Origin: Chlorobiota bacterium
GTDB lineage: Bacteria; Bacteroidota; Chlorobiia; Chlorobiales; Chlorobiaceae
DNA length: 64,000 bases
Direction of reading: 5' to 3'
Assembly: GCA_016866305.1 (NCBI GenBank)
Contig: VGMX01000004.1
Location: 83,531 to 147,530 of the forward strand
The notes under the pieces were generated by a model, which did no database searches, was not told where the DNA came from, and was given only the letters and a program-made list of their open reading frames with translations. Below, piece by piece: positions 1 to 11,021 of the stretch; position 1 is the stretch's first letter; each line of letters starts with the position of its first letter. Position numbers and translations under genes: made by a program.

Positions 1-215
1 TCTGAAGCGTCGCTGTAACGGAACGTGATGGTGTCGGTAGCGTAATCGTGCTGCAGGAACTCCCGGTTGATGCTTCGGATCATCTTTTTTCCGCAATAGA
101 CCGCAACAACATCCACCGGCGTGAACCCCTCCGCAGCCAGAACCCCCTCAACCAGTCTGCCGAGCAGCGCTTCGGGCAGCGGCTTCCTGGTAGTGTTAAA
201 GATCTGCAGCGGCAT
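1..215 (-). CDS. ybeY: Endoribonuclease YbeY (rRNA maturation factor), cut by window edge
   Basis: Only the N-terminal ~71 codons lie in the window and the reading frame runs off the left edge. The translation starts MPLQIFN and contains INREFLQHDYATDTITF, the block typical of YbeY just before its catalytic His-rich motif (which is outside the window). YbeY is a zinc-dependent RNase used in 16S rRNA 3' end maturation and ribosome quality control. The ATG at 215 lies inside the 3' end of hflX, overlapping it by 20 bases, so the two are probably translated from one mRNA. It is too short for the ORF listing because it is open at the edge. Family assignment is from motif recognition only. Confidence 0.8.
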   Translation of the reverse strand, partial: MPLQIFNTTRKPLPEALLGRLVEGVLAAEGFTPVDVVAVYCGKKMIRSINREFLQHDYATDTITFRYSDAS

Positions 216-1500
216 AAGCAGTGCCATGGCAGGTGTTGATGAACGCGTCGATATGCTTGATACGGTTTTTATGAACCCTGAAGATCAGCTCGACCTCTTC
301 ATCAAGATAATGCTTTTCAATCACTTCTGCATGCTTGTAAAGATAGCCGATCAGCTTGTTGTTCGAAACGTGGGTACGGACTTTCCGCTCGACGAAATCC
401 TGCGCAAGATGGTCGCTGATCACCTCTTTCAGGGCGGAGAGGTTGATGCCTCTCGACGCTGAAATGAATACCGCATCAGGATGGTTCCTGCGAAGCTCCC
501 TGATCATTCCCGGATCCTCCAGGGCATCGATCTTGTTGAACACCTCGATAATGTTCTCGTGTTCGACACCGATCTCCCTGAGGGTTTCTCGGACCACCTG
601 CATCTGTTCTCCGAAACCGGGATGACTCGCATCGACCACATGCAGGAGAAAATCGGCCTGCAGCACTTCGTCGAGCGTGGAGCGGAAACTCTCCACGAGA
701 TTATGAGGAAGCTTGCGAATGAAGCCTACCGTGTCGGAAAGCAGCACCAGTTTGTTGATCTTCAGTTCCAGACGCCTGGTCTTGGTATCAAGCGTGGCGA
801 ACAGGCGGTTCTCGGCAAACGCCTCCGCCTCAGGACAGAGCGCATTCATCAGCGTGGACTTGCCTGCATTGGTGTAACCCACCAGTGCTACGCCGGGAAT
901 CAAGCGGCGGCCGCGTGTCTGGGTATCGTGCTGCAGCGAAACCTCCCGCAGCTTTTTCTTCAGCCACGAAATCCTGTTGCGCACCAGCCTTCGGTCGGTT
1001 TCGATCTGCGTTTCACCGGGACCCTTGGTGCCGATGCCTCCCTTCTGTTTCGACAGATGGGTCCACTGTCCCGAAAGCCGGGGCAGCATGTACTCGAGCT
1101 GTGCGAGTTCGACCTGCATTTTCGCGCGTGCGGATTTCGCGCGTATGGCGAAAATCTGCAGGATGAGGCCGGTCCGGTCGATCACCTTGCACTCGAAAAC
1201 CCGTTCGAGATTCCTCGCCTGAACCGGAGAAAGGTCATCGTCGACAATGACGATATCAACCTCCTTCTCCTGTATGAGCGAGACCAGCTCATCGACCTTG
1301 CCCTTGCCGATGTAGTAAGCCGGATCGCGCTGCCGCCTCTCCTGGATGATGGAAGCAAGCACGTCCGCCCCTGCAGTATCGGCAAGAAAGGAGAGCTCTG
1401 AGAGGTACTCCTCGACTTGCTGACGCGGAACCTCCGGGGGTGAACATAAACCAAGAAGCACCGCCCGTTCACGGGGACGGTCAAGCCGGGATGTATTCAA
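196..1500 (-). CDS. hflX: GTPase HflX
   Basis: 434-residue GTPase of the HflX family, which binds the 50S subunit and splits stalled ribosomes. The N-terminal HflX domain (about 20-190) contains YYIGKGKVDEL. The G domain has the P-loop GYTNAGKST, the G3 motif DTVGF and the G4 motif NKID. It ends with a short C-terminal tail. Length is normal for the family. The frame opens at a TTG (1500); no ATG lies further upstream in frame and no clear Shine-Dalgarno is visible, so the exact start is uncertain. It is followed by ybeY with a 20-base overlap. The divergent neighbour is crtB. Confidence 0.95.
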   Translation of the reverse strand: MNTSRLDRPRERAVLLGLCSPPEVPRQQVEEYLSELSFLADTAGADVLASIIQERRQRDPAYYIGKGKVDELVSLIQEKEVDIVIVDDDLSPVQARNLERVFECKVIDRTGLILQIFAIRAKSARAKMQVELAQLEYMLPRLSGQWTHLSKQKGGIGTKGPGETQIETDRRLVRNRISWLKKKLREVSLQHDTQTRGRRLIPGVALVGYTNAGKSTLMNALCPEAEAFAENRLFATLDTKTRRLELKINKLVLLSDTVGFIRKLPHNLVESFRSTLDEVLQADFLLHVVDASHPGFGEQMQVVRETLREIGVEHENIIEVFNKIDALEDPGMIRELRRNHPDAVFISASRGINLSALKEVISDHLAQDFVERKVRTHVSNNKLIGYLYKHAEVIEKHYLDEEVELIFRVHKNRIKHIDAFINTCHGTAYAAADL

Positions 1501-1761
1501 TATGATCGGTAAGCGGTTAGGTAACTACAGAAAATACAAGACGCTGTTATTATGGCGTTTTGCGATATTTGACGCATTGTTTTATCTTGACACGACATCG
1601 AGAAAAACGTTTCACTATCATTAAAAGTTACACATTTTTGCTCTCATATGCACTCGGGGGTCTGCCCGCATGAACGGCATCGACCGATGTCCGGGCATGT
1701 TTATTCACCGGAGCATCTATGGGAACAGGGTGGTGGGTGAACCACAAAGCAGGAACGTTGC

Positions 1762-2691
1762 ATGAATTACCGATATAACGGACAAACTGCCGTGCAGGGC
1801 ACAAAAGGAGCGCTCACCATCGAGAACGCATACCGGTATTGCCGCCAGATATCGAAACACCATGCGAAAACCTTCTATCTGGCCACGCTGTTCCTTCCGA
1901 AACGCCAGCAGAATCCGATTTTTGCGATTTATGCCCTGCTCCGGACCGTTGACGACCTCGTCGATCTGGCCGAGGACAAGCTCACCAACGGACTGATCAC
2001 CCGGCAGGAGATCAACGGCATGCTGGAAAGCTGGAAAACCAGGCTGAAAAGCTGTTACCGGGGCGAGGTCGCCAACGACCCGATCATGATGGCGTGGCAC
2101 GACACCCTGAAAACCTATCCCATACCGATCGAACTGCCGCTCGACCTCATGGACGGTGTGGCCATGGACATTGAGTTCAGAACATTCGAGACCTTCGACG
2201 ATCTCTACGTCTACTGCTACAAGGTTGCATCGGTGGTGGGACTCATGACATCCGAGATTTTCGGTTACAGCAACCGGCAGGCGCTGCAGCACGCCATCGA
2301 CCTCGGTATCGCCATGCAGCTCACCAACATCCTGCGCGACATCGGCGAGGATATCGACCGGGGCAGAATCTATCTCCCCATGGAGGACCTGCGGCGTTTC
2401 AGCTACAGTGAAGAGGAGTTCAAGCAGAAAACCATGAACCGGAACTTCGTCGAGCTCATGAAGTTCCAGATCGAACGTGCAAGAGGCTATTACCGCTCTT
2501 CGGAAAAAGGCATCCCCATGCTTGAAAGGGAGAGCCGTTTTGCCGTCATGGTCAGCAGTGAAAACTACAGCAACATCCTCAAGGCCATCGAGGAGAACAA
2601 TTACGATGTCTTTTCCCGCAGGGCATACCGCTCGTTCTACCAGAAAATCAGCACGATTCCGGCGATCTGGTATAAAACGAGAGTATCGTAA
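1762..2691 (+). CDS. crtB: Phytoene synthase
   Basis: 309 residues. Condenses two geranylgeranyl diphosphates to phytoene, the entry step of carotenoid synthesis (chlorobactene/isorenieratene in green sulfur bacteria). Both Asp-rich substrate-Mg2+ motifs are present: DDLVD at about 64-68 and DIGEDIDRGRIYLP near 193-206. The second, with RGRIYLP, favours phytoene synthase over squalene synthase. AGGAA six bases before the ATG supports the start. Transcribed alone from the 261-base gap shared with hflX, and followed by lysS after 73 bases. No other carotenoid gene is adjacent, which suits the scattered crt genes of this phylum. Confidence 0.92.
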   Translation: MNYRYNGQTAVQGTKGALTIENAYRYCRQISKHHAKTFYLATLFLPKRQQNPIFAIYALLRTVDDLVDLAEDKLTNGLITRQEINGMLESWKTRLKSCYRGEVANDPIMMAWHDTLKTYPIPIELPLDLMDGVAMDIEFRTFETFDDLYVYCYKVASVVGLMTSEIFGYSNRQALQHAIDLGIAMQLTNILRDIGEDIDRGRIYLPMEDLRRFSYSEEEFKQKTMNRNFVELMKFQIERARGYYRSSEKGIPMLERESRFAVMVSSENYSNILKAIEENNYDVFSRRAYRSFYQKISTIPAIWYKTRVS

Positions 2692-2764
2692 CGCCCCGTC
2701 ACCCGCAAAACCTTCAGGCTTTCGCCCTTGAGAAGAATTACCCTTATTCATTTCAACCGTCATC

Positions 2765-4288
2765 ATGCCGAAAGAGAACCAGCAACAGGAACAACCACAG
2801 CAGCTTTCCCTCAACGACCAGATGCAGCGCCGCCACGAGGAGCGCCGGCACCTGATGGAATCGGGAGTAAACCCCTACCCCTGCACCTTCGATGTTACCG
2901 CATATGCCGCCGATGTCCTGGCTACCTTCCGGGAAGAGGAACAGCTGCCCGTCTCGGTTGCCGGGAGAATCATGACCATCCGCAAGATGGGCAAGGCATC
3001 GTTCTTCCATATCCAGGACGCCACGGGACGTATCCAGATCTATCTGAAAAAGGACGAGGTGGGCGAGAAGGCATACAGCACGTTCAAACTGCTCGACATC
3101 GGGGACATCGTCGGCGTCAAAGGGTACAGCTTCAGGACGAAAACCGGCGAGATATCGGTGCATGCACAGGCGTTCGAGCTGCTCAGCAAATCGCTGCGCC
3201 CCATACCGGTAGCCAAGGAAAAGGAGGTCGACGGACAGAAGGTGGTGTATGACGCCTTCAGCGACAAGGAGCTTCGCTACCGCCAGCGCTACGTCGACCT
3301 CATCGTGAACCCCGAAGTACGCCAGACCTTCATCAGGCGTTCTGCCATCGTCGCTTTCATTCGCCAGTTCTTCACCTCGAAAGGGTGGCTCGAAGTGGAA
3401 ACCCCGATCCTGCAGCCGATCTACGGCGGGGCGGCAGCAAGACCGTTCACCACCCATCACAACGCGCTCGACATGCAGCTTTACCTGCGCATCGCAAACG
3501 AGCTGTACCTGAAGCGACTGATCGTGGGCGGCTTCGACGGGGTGTTCGAGTTCGCCAAGGATTTCCGTAACGAAGGCATCGACCGTTTTCACAACCCGGA
3601 GTTCACCCAGGTCGAGCTGTATGTTGCCTACAAGGACTACAACTGGATGATGGAGCAGGTAGAGGAACTGCTCTACCGCACCGCGCTCGCCGTGAACGGA
3701 TGCGATACCGTGAGCTTCCTCGGAAGCGAGATTTCGCTGAAACCCCCCTTTCGCCGGCTCACCATCGCCGACTCGATCAGGGAGTATTGCGGTGTTGATA
3801 TCGACGGGAAAAACGAACAGGAGTTGCGCTCGACCGCAAAGGATCTCGGCCTTGAACTCGATCCGAAAATCGGATCGGGAAAAATCATCGACGAAATCTT
3901 CGGGGAGTTCGTTGAACCCAGGCTCATCCAGCCGACCTTCATCACCGACTACCCCACTGAAATGTCGCCTCTGGCCAAGGAGCACCGCTCGAAACCTGGC
4001 CTTGTGGAGCGGTTCGAACTGATCGCGGGGGGCAAGGAGCTGTGCAACTCCTTCTCGGAGCTGAACGACCCGGTCATCCAGCGCGAACGACTCGAAGCCC
4101 AGGCAAAGCTTCGCCTTCGCGGCGACGATGAAGCCATGATCGTGGATGAGGACTTCCTCAGAGCGCTCGAATACGGCATGCCGCCCTGCGCTGGCCTCGG
4201 CATAGGCATTGACCGGATGGTGATGGTGCTCTGCGGCCAGGAGTCGATACGCGACGTCATTTTCTTCCCGCATCTGAAACCGGAGTGA
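2765..4288 (+). CDS. lysS: Lysyl-tRNA synthetase, class II
   Basis: 507 residues, the usual length for bacterial class II LysRS. An N-terminal OB-fold anticodon-binding domain spans about 60-165. The class II catalytic core follows, with motif 2 [14 protein letters not shown] and motif 3 [11 protein letters not shown] near the C-terminus. YGGAAARPF of the active-site entry is intact. It charges tRNA-Lys in the cytoplasm; a tRNA-Lys(CUU) gene lies at 47.5 kb in this window. A perfect inverted repeat downstream (4342-4369) probably ends the transcript. The start has no strong Shine-Dalgarno but matches the family N-terminus. Confidence 0.97.
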   Translation: MPKENQQQEQPQQLSLNDQMQRRHEERRHLMESGVNPYPCTFDVTAYAADVLATFREEEQLPVSVAGRIMTIRKMGKASFFHIQDATGRIQIYLKKDEVGEKAYSTFKLLDIGDIVGVKGYSFRTKTGEISVHAQAFELLSKSLRPIPVAKEKEVDGQKVVYDAFSDKELRYRQRYVDLIVNPEVRQTFIRRSAIVAFIRQFFTSKGWLEVETPILQPIYGGAAARPFTTHHNALDMQLYLRIANELYLKRLIVGGFDGVFEFAKDFRNEGIDRFHNPEFTQVELYVAYKDYNWMMEQVEELLYRTALAVNGCDTVSFLGSEISLKPPFRRLTIADSIREYCGVDIDGKNEQELRSTAKDLGLELDPKIGSGKIIDEIFGEFVEPRLIQPTFITDYPTEMSPLAKEHRSKPGLVERFELIAGGKELCNSFSELNDPVIQRERLEAQAKLRLRGDDEAMIVDEDFLRALEYGMPPCAGLGIGIDRMVMVLCGQESIRDVIFFPHLKPE

Positions 4289-4341
4289 GAGGCGGCCTTC
4301 ACATCACAAGCAAACCCGGCCTCAGCTCCTGCTGATTACCT

Positions 4342-4369
4342 GCACACCCCGGCAAATACCGGGGTGTGC
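4342..4369 (+). terminator. Hairpin terminator after lysS
   Basis: Perfect 11-bp inverted repeat GCACACCCCGG / CCGGGGTGTGC with a CAAATA loop, 54 bases after the lysS stop. The downstream T-run is weak (GCATTTC), so termination is likely but not certain. Confidence 0.6.
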
Positions 4370-4437
4370 GCATTTCAGGCACTCCCGCCCCAGGAACTCT
4401 GTACAACCGTTTTGAGCCTTCATAAACAGGAGTGCAC

Positions 4438-5301
4438 ATGAAACCTTACAAGACGGAGAGGATCATGACATCGACATTATCGGATTATTCCGGGCTTATT
4501 ATTGCAGCACACGAACCGCCATGCCTCTCGATCTACCAGAAAACCCACCGCTCTCATCGCGACAAGGTGCGATTCTATACCGGCACAAAACATGCCCTCG
4601 ATCGTGTCGATCTGGCCGGCTCCGTTCCGCAGACCCTGGTCGAGGCTCTCGGAGAAGAGATAACCCCGCCACACCAGACCGTAGCTTCTTACGGGGGCAC
4701 CAAAGGTAACGCCATGCATCATGGACACGGCTCGAGGAAAGACGAGGAGGAGATCGATACCCTGCGATTTTTCCGGATGGTGGACAAAAGCGTGCTTGAA
4801 CATCATTCGCAGCGCTCGCAACTGCCGCTTATTCTCGCCGCCCTGCCGGAAAATCAGGGTCGTTTCCGCCGTATCAGCCAGAACACCTTGCTTCTCGACG
4901 ATGGCATCGCAACGAATCCCGACAGCATTCACGATAATGCGTTCCATGAACAGGCCTGGGCCATTATCGAACCGCAACTGCAACACCGGCTCCATGCAAT
5001 GCTCGAAGAGTATTCGGAGGCCCTCCCGAAAGGCATTGGCTCCGAAGATCTCGAAAAAATAGCTGCTGCTGCGGCAGCCGGCAGGGTCTCGGTGTTGTTC
5101 ATCAACAACGATGTCAGGATTGCGGGGCTTCTTGACAGGCAAACGGGAGTGATTTCGGTGGACAGGCAGGAACTCCACGGTGCAAGTGACCTGCTTGATG
5201 ACCTCGGTGAACTGGTGCTCAGAAACGGCGGGAAAGTAGTTGTCCTGCCATCTGAAAAGATGCCTGCCGAAGCGGGTTTCGCGGCAACGTTCCGCTATTA
5301 G
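4438..5301 (+). CDS. Bacterial archaeo-eukaryotic release factor (baeRF)-type protein, internally shortened
   Basis: 287 residues from the ATG at 4438, which has AGGAG five bases upstream; a GTG at 4432 is a weaker alternative. It resembles the baeRF families (aRF1/eRF1-related bacterial proteins, pfam18845-type). The N-terminal CLSIYQKTHR matches the family start, and the C-terminal two thirds match well: SYGG, HHGHG, KDEEEID, FFRMVDKSVLEHH, then an eRF1 domain-3-like end with GRVSVLFI. Between residue ~43 (RDK) and VRFYTGTKHALDRVDL about 100 residues of the usual protein are missing, so it is shorter than the usual ~370-390. The frame is intact across the join. Whether it works is unknown. 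Role inferred as ribosome- or tRNA-linked. Confidence 0.65.
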   Translation: MKPYKTERIMTSTLSDYSGLIIAAHEPPCLSIYQKTHRSHRDKVRFYTGTKHALDRVDLAGSVPQTLVEALGEEITPPHQTVASYGGTKGNAMHHGHGSRKDEEEIDTLRFFRMVDKSVLEHHSQRSQLPLILAALPENQGRFRRISQNTLLLDDGIATNPDSIHDNAFHEQAWAIIEPQLQHRLHAMLEEYSEALPKGIGSEDLEKIAAAAAAGRVSVLFINNDVRIAGLLDRQTGVISVDRQELHGASDLLDDLGELVLRNGGKVVVLPSEKMPAEAGFAATFRY

Positions 5302-5436
5302 GCCGAAACCCCGGGTCCGCCCCCTGCAGAAACGTTGCGGTACGGCAAAATCCGGCTTTTTGTGGTTATATTGTCAGAATGAATCGTCGAGGCCGGCAAG
5401 GTTCCACTACTCCACTCAACGCCAGTAGCGGAAAAC

Positions 5437-6171
5437 ATGTCAATGCTGACGAGCTCCCTTCAACATCCAGACCAGGCCCTTATGAACCCGTTCTGGTACC
5501 GTTTCCAGCAGCTCTCGCTCCCTGAACTTGTCGCCGGGGGTGAAAACGAGCAGACCGAGTTCAAGAGACTCGTGCACTCTCCGTCGAAAATCGCCAAACC
5601 CATCACGGCTTTCGCCAACAGCACGGGAGGCGTCATCCTGATCGGGGTGGACGACGACAGGCGAATCGTCGGCATTCACAGCGAGAAGGAAACCCTTGAA
5701 ATCATCCATGAAGCCTTCCGGTTCCACATCGATCCGGAACCGGAAATCGACATCTACGTCGAGGAGTTCAAACGCCGGCTTGTACTCATGGTGTTCGTAC
5801 CCGAAAGCCCCGACAAGCCGCACTACCATATCGAGCGCACCACCGACCCCCGAACCCGGATACCTGTAACGGAAAAACGGGTCTACACCCGCGAAGGAAG
5901 CCGCAACCGCTCCCTGTGCGACGACAGGATCGCACTCATGCAGTCGAAGAAAAATCCCCTGAAACTTTCGTTCGGCGCCGGAGAAAAGCAGCTCTTCGGC
6001 TACCTTCGGGAGCACCGGCAGATAACCGCGGAGGGCTACGCAGAAATAGCCGGCATATCGCTCCGGAAAGCAAGGGAAATCCTTATCGCGCTGGTGCGCT
6101 CGGGGGCGATCGTGCTCCTCAGCGAGGGAAAACGGAGCTATTACGCGCTGACGGCTCAGGCGATGCCGTAA
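5437..6171 (+). CDS. AlbA_2 (Schlafen-like) domain putative DNA-binding/ATP-binding protein
   Basis: 244 residues. The N-terminal two thirds carry an AlbA_2 domain: ENEQTEFKR at ~37-45, followed by [20 protein letters not shown], the classic pattern of this family (often annotated ATP-binding or Schlafen AlbA_2). The C-terminal ~70 residues look like a winged helix ([21 protein letters not shown]). The combination suggests a transcription regulator, but no target can be named. Its 3' end overlaps the convergent epimerase gene by 16 bases. Several in-frame ATGs (5437, 5443, 5482) exist and none has a convincing ribosome site. Confidence 0.8.
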   Translation: MSMLTSSLQHPDQALMNPFWYRFQQLSLPELVAGGENEQTEFKRLVHSPSKIAKPITAFANSTGGVILIGVDDDRRIVGIHSEKETLEIIHEAFRFHIDPEPEIDIYVEEFKRRLVLMVFVPESPDKPHYHIERTTDPRTRIPVTEKRVYTREGSRNRSLCDDRIALMQSKKNPLKLSFGAGEKQLFGYLREHRQITAEGYAEIAGISLRKAREILIALVRSGAIVLLSEGKRSYYALTAQAMP

Positions 6172-7178
6172 TAGCCGCGATACCACTCGACAAACCGCCT
6201 CACCCCGTCCTCAACCGGTGTTTCCGGCTTGTAGTGCACATCCTGCATCAGTTGCCCGACATCGGCATAGGTATCGGGCACATCGCCAGGCTGCATGGGC
6301 AGGAACTCCTTTTCAGCGGTTTTGCCGAGCTCGCGTTCAAGCGCTCCGATGTAGTCCATCAGGTTGACCGGCTTGCTGTTGCCGATGTTGTACACCCTCC
6401 AGGGAGCACGGCTCGAACCGGGATCGGGATGCAGCCCTGTCCACTCGGGGTTGCATTCCGCCGTGTGGTCGAGCGTGCGGATCACCCCCTCGACGATATC
6501 GTCGATGTAGGTGAAGTCGCGCCGGTGTTTTCCGTAGTTGAACACCTTGATGGGCCTGCCGCCGAGAATGGCGTCGGTAAAGAGAAAAAGCGCCATATCG
6601 GGGCGACCCCAGGGACCGTAAACGGTAAAGAAGCGCAGTCCGGTTGCGGGAATATTGTAGAGATGGCTGTAGGTGTGCGCCATCAGCTCGTTGGCTTTCT
6701 TGCTGGCCGCATAGAGGGAGAGCGGATGATCGACGTTGTCATGCACGGAAAAGGGCATGGTTTCGTTGGCACCGTAAACCGAACTCGACGAGGCGTACAC
6801 AAGATGCTGTACCCCGTTGTGTCGGCACCCTTCGAGAATGTTCAGGAAGCCCTGGATGTTGCTGTCGATGTAGGCGTGCGGATTCTGGAGCGAATAACGC
6901 ACCCCGGCTTGCGCCGCGAGGTTGACCACCTTGTCGAATTTCCCGTCGCGGAACAGCCTTTCCATCTCCTGCCGGTCGGCAAGATCGGTTTTCACGAACC
7001 GGAAATCCGCGTGCGTCTGAAGCAGCCCGAGCCGGGCCTCTTTCAGGCTCACGTCGTAGTAGTCGTTCATGTTGTCAAGACCTGTGACACAGTCCCCTCT
7101 TTCAAGAAGCCGCCGGCAGACATGAAAACCGATAAAACCCGCAGCACCGGTAACAAGAACATTCATCGTTAACAGCAT
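6156..7178 (-). CDS. UDP-glucuronate 4-epimerase-like NAD-dependent sugar epimerase
   Basis: 340-residue extended short-chain dehydrogenase. The N-terminal Rossmann motif is TGAAGFIG, followed by the Ser of YASSSSVYG and the catalytic [18 protein letters not shown] and [15 protein letters not shown] are typical of the UDP-glucuronate 4-epimerase (LpsL/CapI) subgroup, which converts UDP-glucuronate to UDP-galacturonate for surface polysaccharide. The exact substrate is inferred. Start could be 7178 or the ATG at 7166 (MNVLVTG); neither has a good Shine-Dalgarno. It stands alone and overlaps tail-to-tail with the AlbA_2 gene. Confidence 0.88.
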   Translation of the reverse strand: MLLTMNVLVTGAAGFIGFHVCRRLLERGDCVTGLDNMNDYYDVSLKEARLGLLQTHADFRFVKTDLADRQEMERLFRDGKFDKVVNLAAQAGVRYSLQNPHAYIDSNIQGFLNILEGCRHNGVQHLVYASSSSVYGANETMPFSVHDNVDHPLSLYAASKKANELMAHTYSHLYNIPATGLRFFTVYGPWGRPDMALFLFTDAILGGRPIKVFNYGKHRRDFTYIDDIVEGVIRTLDHTAECNPEWTGLHPDPGSSRAPWRVYNIGNSKPVNLMDYIGALERELGKTAEKEFLPMQPGDVPDTYADVGQLMQDVHYKPETPVEDGVRRFVEWYRGYYGIA

Positions 7179-7394
7179 TAATGGTGAAACAAGCCGGGAT
7201 CAGTTCCCGAATTTCAGGAAAATAAAAAAAGAACCCGCCATTTTTTCCGCAAAGAAAAAAAGCTCTCATCCGCAGAGACCTCAAAGGGTCGAAAAATGCC
7301 AGAAAATCAAACCCGGACACAAAACACAAAACTTGACTCTATCCTCACGATGAACTATCATGCAGGAAAAAAACCTGACCTGAGAGAAGAGCAT

Positions 7395-7730
7395 ATGACC
7401 GGTCGCAGGAAAAACCGCCTGAAGCTTTTTGCCCTGCCGCTCACGCTGCTGCTTTGCGGAGCCGCCGATCCGGAGAAGGCGAAAACCGCGGAGGATTACT
7501 ACTGGAGCGCAAAGAACAAATACCACAACGGCGAGTTCATGGAAGCGGTAGAGGATTACGACAAGGCCGCCGAACTGGCTCCCGGCGTGGCGAAAATCTA
7601 CGGCAGCCGGGCTGCTGCCAAACGCAAGCTCGGCGACAGGGAGGGAGCGCTCTCCGATGCACGCACCGCCGCCCGGCTCGGCGACAGGGACGCCCAGCGC
7701 ATCCTGCGCACGCTCGGCTACGACTGGTAG
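7395..7730 (+). CDS. Small exported TPR-repeat protein
   Basis: 111 residues from the ATG at 7395, preceded by a purine-rich GAGAGAAGAG; the frame opens earlier (7296) but the upstream part looks non-coding. Basic N-terminus (TGRRKNR), hydrophobic stretch (LFALPLTLLL) and CGAA form a signal peptide, possibly a lipobox with the Cys. The mature part holds about two tetratricopeptide repeats (DYYWSAKNKYHNGEFMEAVE; then GSRAAAKRKLGDREGALSDA). TPRs mediate protein contacts, so a periplasmic or lipoprotein scaffold is plausible. No partner is evident from the neighbours. Confidence 0.75.
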   Translation: MTGRRKNRLKLFALPLTLLLCGAADPEKAKTAEDYYWSAKNKYHNGEFMEAVEDYDKAAELAPGVAKIYGSRAAAKRKLGDREGALSDARTAARLGDRDAQRILRTLGYDW

Positions 7731-8960
<1,230 letters not shown>

Positions 8961-8964
8961 TATC

Positions 8965-10254
8965 ATGCGAAAAGTCTTTCTCCTGAGCCTCGGCTGCTCG
9001 AAAAACACCATCGATTCCGAGCGCCTCATGGCACAGGCCACAGCGAGCGGCATGAGCTTCAGCGACTTGCCGGACGATGCCGACATCATCATCATCAACA
9101 CCTGCGGCTTCATCCGGGACGCCAAGGAGGAATCCATATCGGAAACCCTTGCGGCCATCCGGAAGAAAGAGGAGGGCAAGGTGCAAAAAGTGTACGTGAT
9201 GGGGTGCCTGCCGGAGCTGTACCGCAGAGAACTCAGGGAGGAGATGCCCGAAGTTGACGGATTCTTCGGCACGCGAGAGCTGCCGGAGGTACTTGCCGCC
9301 ATCGGAGCCGGGTACCGCGAGGAGCTTCTTGACAGCCGGATTCTGCTCACACCGCCCCACTACACCTTTCTGAAAATCGCCGAAGGATGCAACCGGCAGT
9401 GCTCCTTCTGCTCGATCCCGAAAATCCGCGGACACTACCGGAGCCAGTCGCCCGACCAGCTCCTGCGCGAAGCATCACTGCTTGAAAAGCAGGGTGTCAA
9501 GGAACTGAACCTCATCGCACAGGACATCAGCATGTACGGGTATGATCTCGAAGGGAAATCCCTATTGAACGATCTCGTTTTGCAGCTTTCGGACATGGAG
9601 TTCCGGCGCATCCGCCTGCTCTACGCCTACCCGCTGAACTTCCCGATGGAGGTGATCGACACCATGCATGAGCGGAAAAACATCTGCAACTACCTCGACA
9701 TGCCGCTGCAGCATATCAATGACCGCATCCTGCGCTCCATGAACCGGGGCATCGATTGTGCCGGAACCCTCCGGCTGCTCGAATCCATACGCGAACGGAA
9801 CCCCGGCATCCGGCTCCGCACCACCATGATCGTGGGCTACCCCGGAGAAACCCGCGAGGAGTTCCGTGAACTGCTGCGGTTCGTCGAAGAGAGCCGCTTC
9901 GACCGACTCGGCTGCTTTCCCTACTGCCACGAGGAGTACTCGCCCGCATACCTGCTCGAAGACGATGTGAGCCCCGAAGAAAAACAGGATCGCGTGGCGG
10001 AACTCATGGAGCTGCAGGAATCCATTTCGCAGAAGAAGAACCGGGAGTACGAGGGCCGGGAAATCGAGGTGCTGGTGGACCAGATTGAGGACAGTATGGC
10101 CTTCGGACGCACCGAGTACGACGCACCCGAAGTGGATAACGAATGCATACTCGAAACCGCCGGTTTTGACGTCCGGCCCGGCATGTTCTGCCGGGCAATG
10201 ATTACTGATTCAACGCCATACGATCTCGAAGGCGAGGTTACGGAAATCGGATAG
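8965..10254 (+). CDS. rimO: Ribosomal protein S12 methylthiotransferase RimO
   Basis: 429 residues from the ATG at 8965 (AGGT upstream). Radical-SAM methylthiotransferase that modifies Asp88 of ribosomal protein S12. The N-terminal UPF0004 domain starts SLGCSKNTIDSE and supplies the auxiliary cluster Cys residues (C13 of GCSKN, NTCGF, GCLPE). The radical-SAM cluster is CNRQCSFC, followed by IPKIRGHYRSQ. A TRAM domain forms the C-terminal ~65 residues. The longer frame (from 8920) overlaps tgt and lacks family support. The tgt stop is four bases away, so the two RNA/ribosome modification genes form an operon. Confidence 0.96.
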   Translation: MRKVFLLSLGCSKNTIDSERLMAQATASGMSFSDLPDDADIIIINTCGFIRDAKEESISETLAAIRKKEEGKVQKVYVMGCLPELYRRELREEMPEVDGFFGTRELPEVLAAIGAGYREELLDSRILLTPPHYTFLKIAEGCNRQCSFCSIPKIRGHYRSQSPDQLLREASLLEKQGVKELNLIAQDISMYGYDLEGKSLLNDLVLQLSDMEFRRIRLLYAYPLNFPMEVIDTMHERKNICNYLDMPLQHINDRILRSMNRGIDCAGTLRLLESIRERNPGIRLRTTMIVGYPGETREEFRELLRFVEESRFDRLGCFPYCHEEYSPAYLLEDDVSPEEKQDRVAELMELQESISQKKNREYEGREIEVLVDQIEDSMAFGRTEYDAPEVDNECILETAGFDVRPGMFCRAMITDSTPYDLEGEVTEIG

Positions 10255-10458
10255 CCCTTCGCATCGGGAGCAGGTGCCGGCTTCAACCCGGGCCGCTGAC
10301 TCCAGTATGGAGTTCACGGCAAACGCCCGCAACGAGTCGCTCGCAAGATTGCCGCTCTCGTCGAACAGGTTCGCGACATTGCCGATATGTCCCGTGGGCT
10401 GCTGCATGACCGGAACATTCAAGCCTTTCAATCCGTGACCAATATCTTTTGTCCCACG
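10210..10458 (-). pseudogene. C-terminal remnant of an NAD(P)H-dependent FMN reductase-like gene
   Basis: The minus-strand frame reads GLKGLNVPVMQQPTGHIGN then LFDESGNLASDSLRAF, which resembles the C-terminal end of NAD(P)H-dependent FMN reductase/flavodoxin-like proteins (PVMQQP...LFDE.G.L....R.F). A stop codon (TGA at 10459-10461) closes the frame just upstream and no N-terminal flavodoxin part is present. Its tail overlaps rimO on the other strand by 45 bases. A frameshift near 10450 could link it to the adjoining frame reading SGELVTWDK. Read as a gene relic; the family match is from memory and moderate. Confidence 0.35.
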
Positions 10459-10530
10459 TCACCAGTTCACCAGAAACATATCGAGAGTAACCGGTTCGAA
10501 TGGAACAATCTTTCCTGTCGAGAATTACCT

Positions 10531-10818
10531 TCACTTGCGTTCTTTCAGCTTTTCAATATTCTCCAGCAACTCGTCGTTGCCGAGCCCTTCGAGCGGGAGA
10601 TGCAGCCATTCGGGCTCGTGCCTGTCGGGGCGGATGAACTCGACCCGCATGACGGGCGGACGCTGTCCTGTCGGGTCGATGTCGAAACCGACACTCCTGA
10701 TGAACTCGGCGGTTGACTCTGCAAGGCGCATCTGTGCTTCGCATGCGGCCTGGAGCGGCCCGCCGATAAGATCCGCCATCGGCAGTCCCCTGAATTGATC
10801 TTCCATATTTACAAGCAT
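10531..10818 (-). CDS. DUF2589-like small protein
   Basis: 95 residues (ATG at 10818; a second ATG at 10806 gives 91). The N-terminal half, FRGLPMADLIGGPLQAACEA then LAESTAEFIRSVGFD, resembles the start of DUF2589 proteins, which are usually about 180 residues. The second half departs from that family and ends in a Lys/Glu-rich helix. It may therefore be a truncated or divergent member. No Shine-Dalgarno is visible. It shares orientation with the 102-residue gene upstream, with a terminator between them. Function unknown. Confidence 0.55.
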   Translation of the reverse strand: MLVNMEDQFRGLPMADLIGGPLQAACEAQMRLAESTAEFIRSVGFDIDPTGQRPPVMRVEFIRPDRHEPEWLHLPLEGLGNDELLENIEKLKERK

Positions 10819-10967
10819 TGCGGTTCATGGTTTGGGGTTCCCTGAATGCAGACACGAACTTCAACGATATTTTTCAGGAAGTTACGGCGTATTCCCGTCA
10901 TGAACAAGCCGATACGAACGCGAAACGCGAGGTTCTCACCCTGCGCTGCCGATATGCCTCCCCCTAC

Positions 10968-10994
10968 AAAAAAAATCCCGGCATGCAGCCGGGA
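10968..10994 (-). terminator. Intrinsic terminator after the 102-residue gene
   Basis: On the minus strand CCCGGC-TGCAT-GCCGGG (6-bp stem at 10977-10982/10988-10993) is followed directly by eight T (10968-10975). Sits 28 bases after the stop at 11022 and would end that transcript. Confidence 0.85.
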
Positions 10995-11021
10995 GTCGCA
11001 GAAAACCTTTCAGCGCCTGAA

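Noticed and set aside
1587..1621. TTGACA followed by TATCAT as a promoter in the hflX-crtB gap
   Set aside because: The spacing is about 23 bases, too long for a normal sigma-70 promoter.
1717..2814. Minus-strand 365-codon frame across crtB
   Set aside because: Shadow of crtB; no domain pattern.
2753..4273. Long minus-strand open frame across lysS
   Set aside because: It mirrors the intact lysS on the plus strand and has no family-like motifs; a shadow from GC-rich codon use.
5916..7172. 418-codon plus-strand frame across the epimerase gene
   Set aside because: Shadow of the epimerase; no recognisable protein features.
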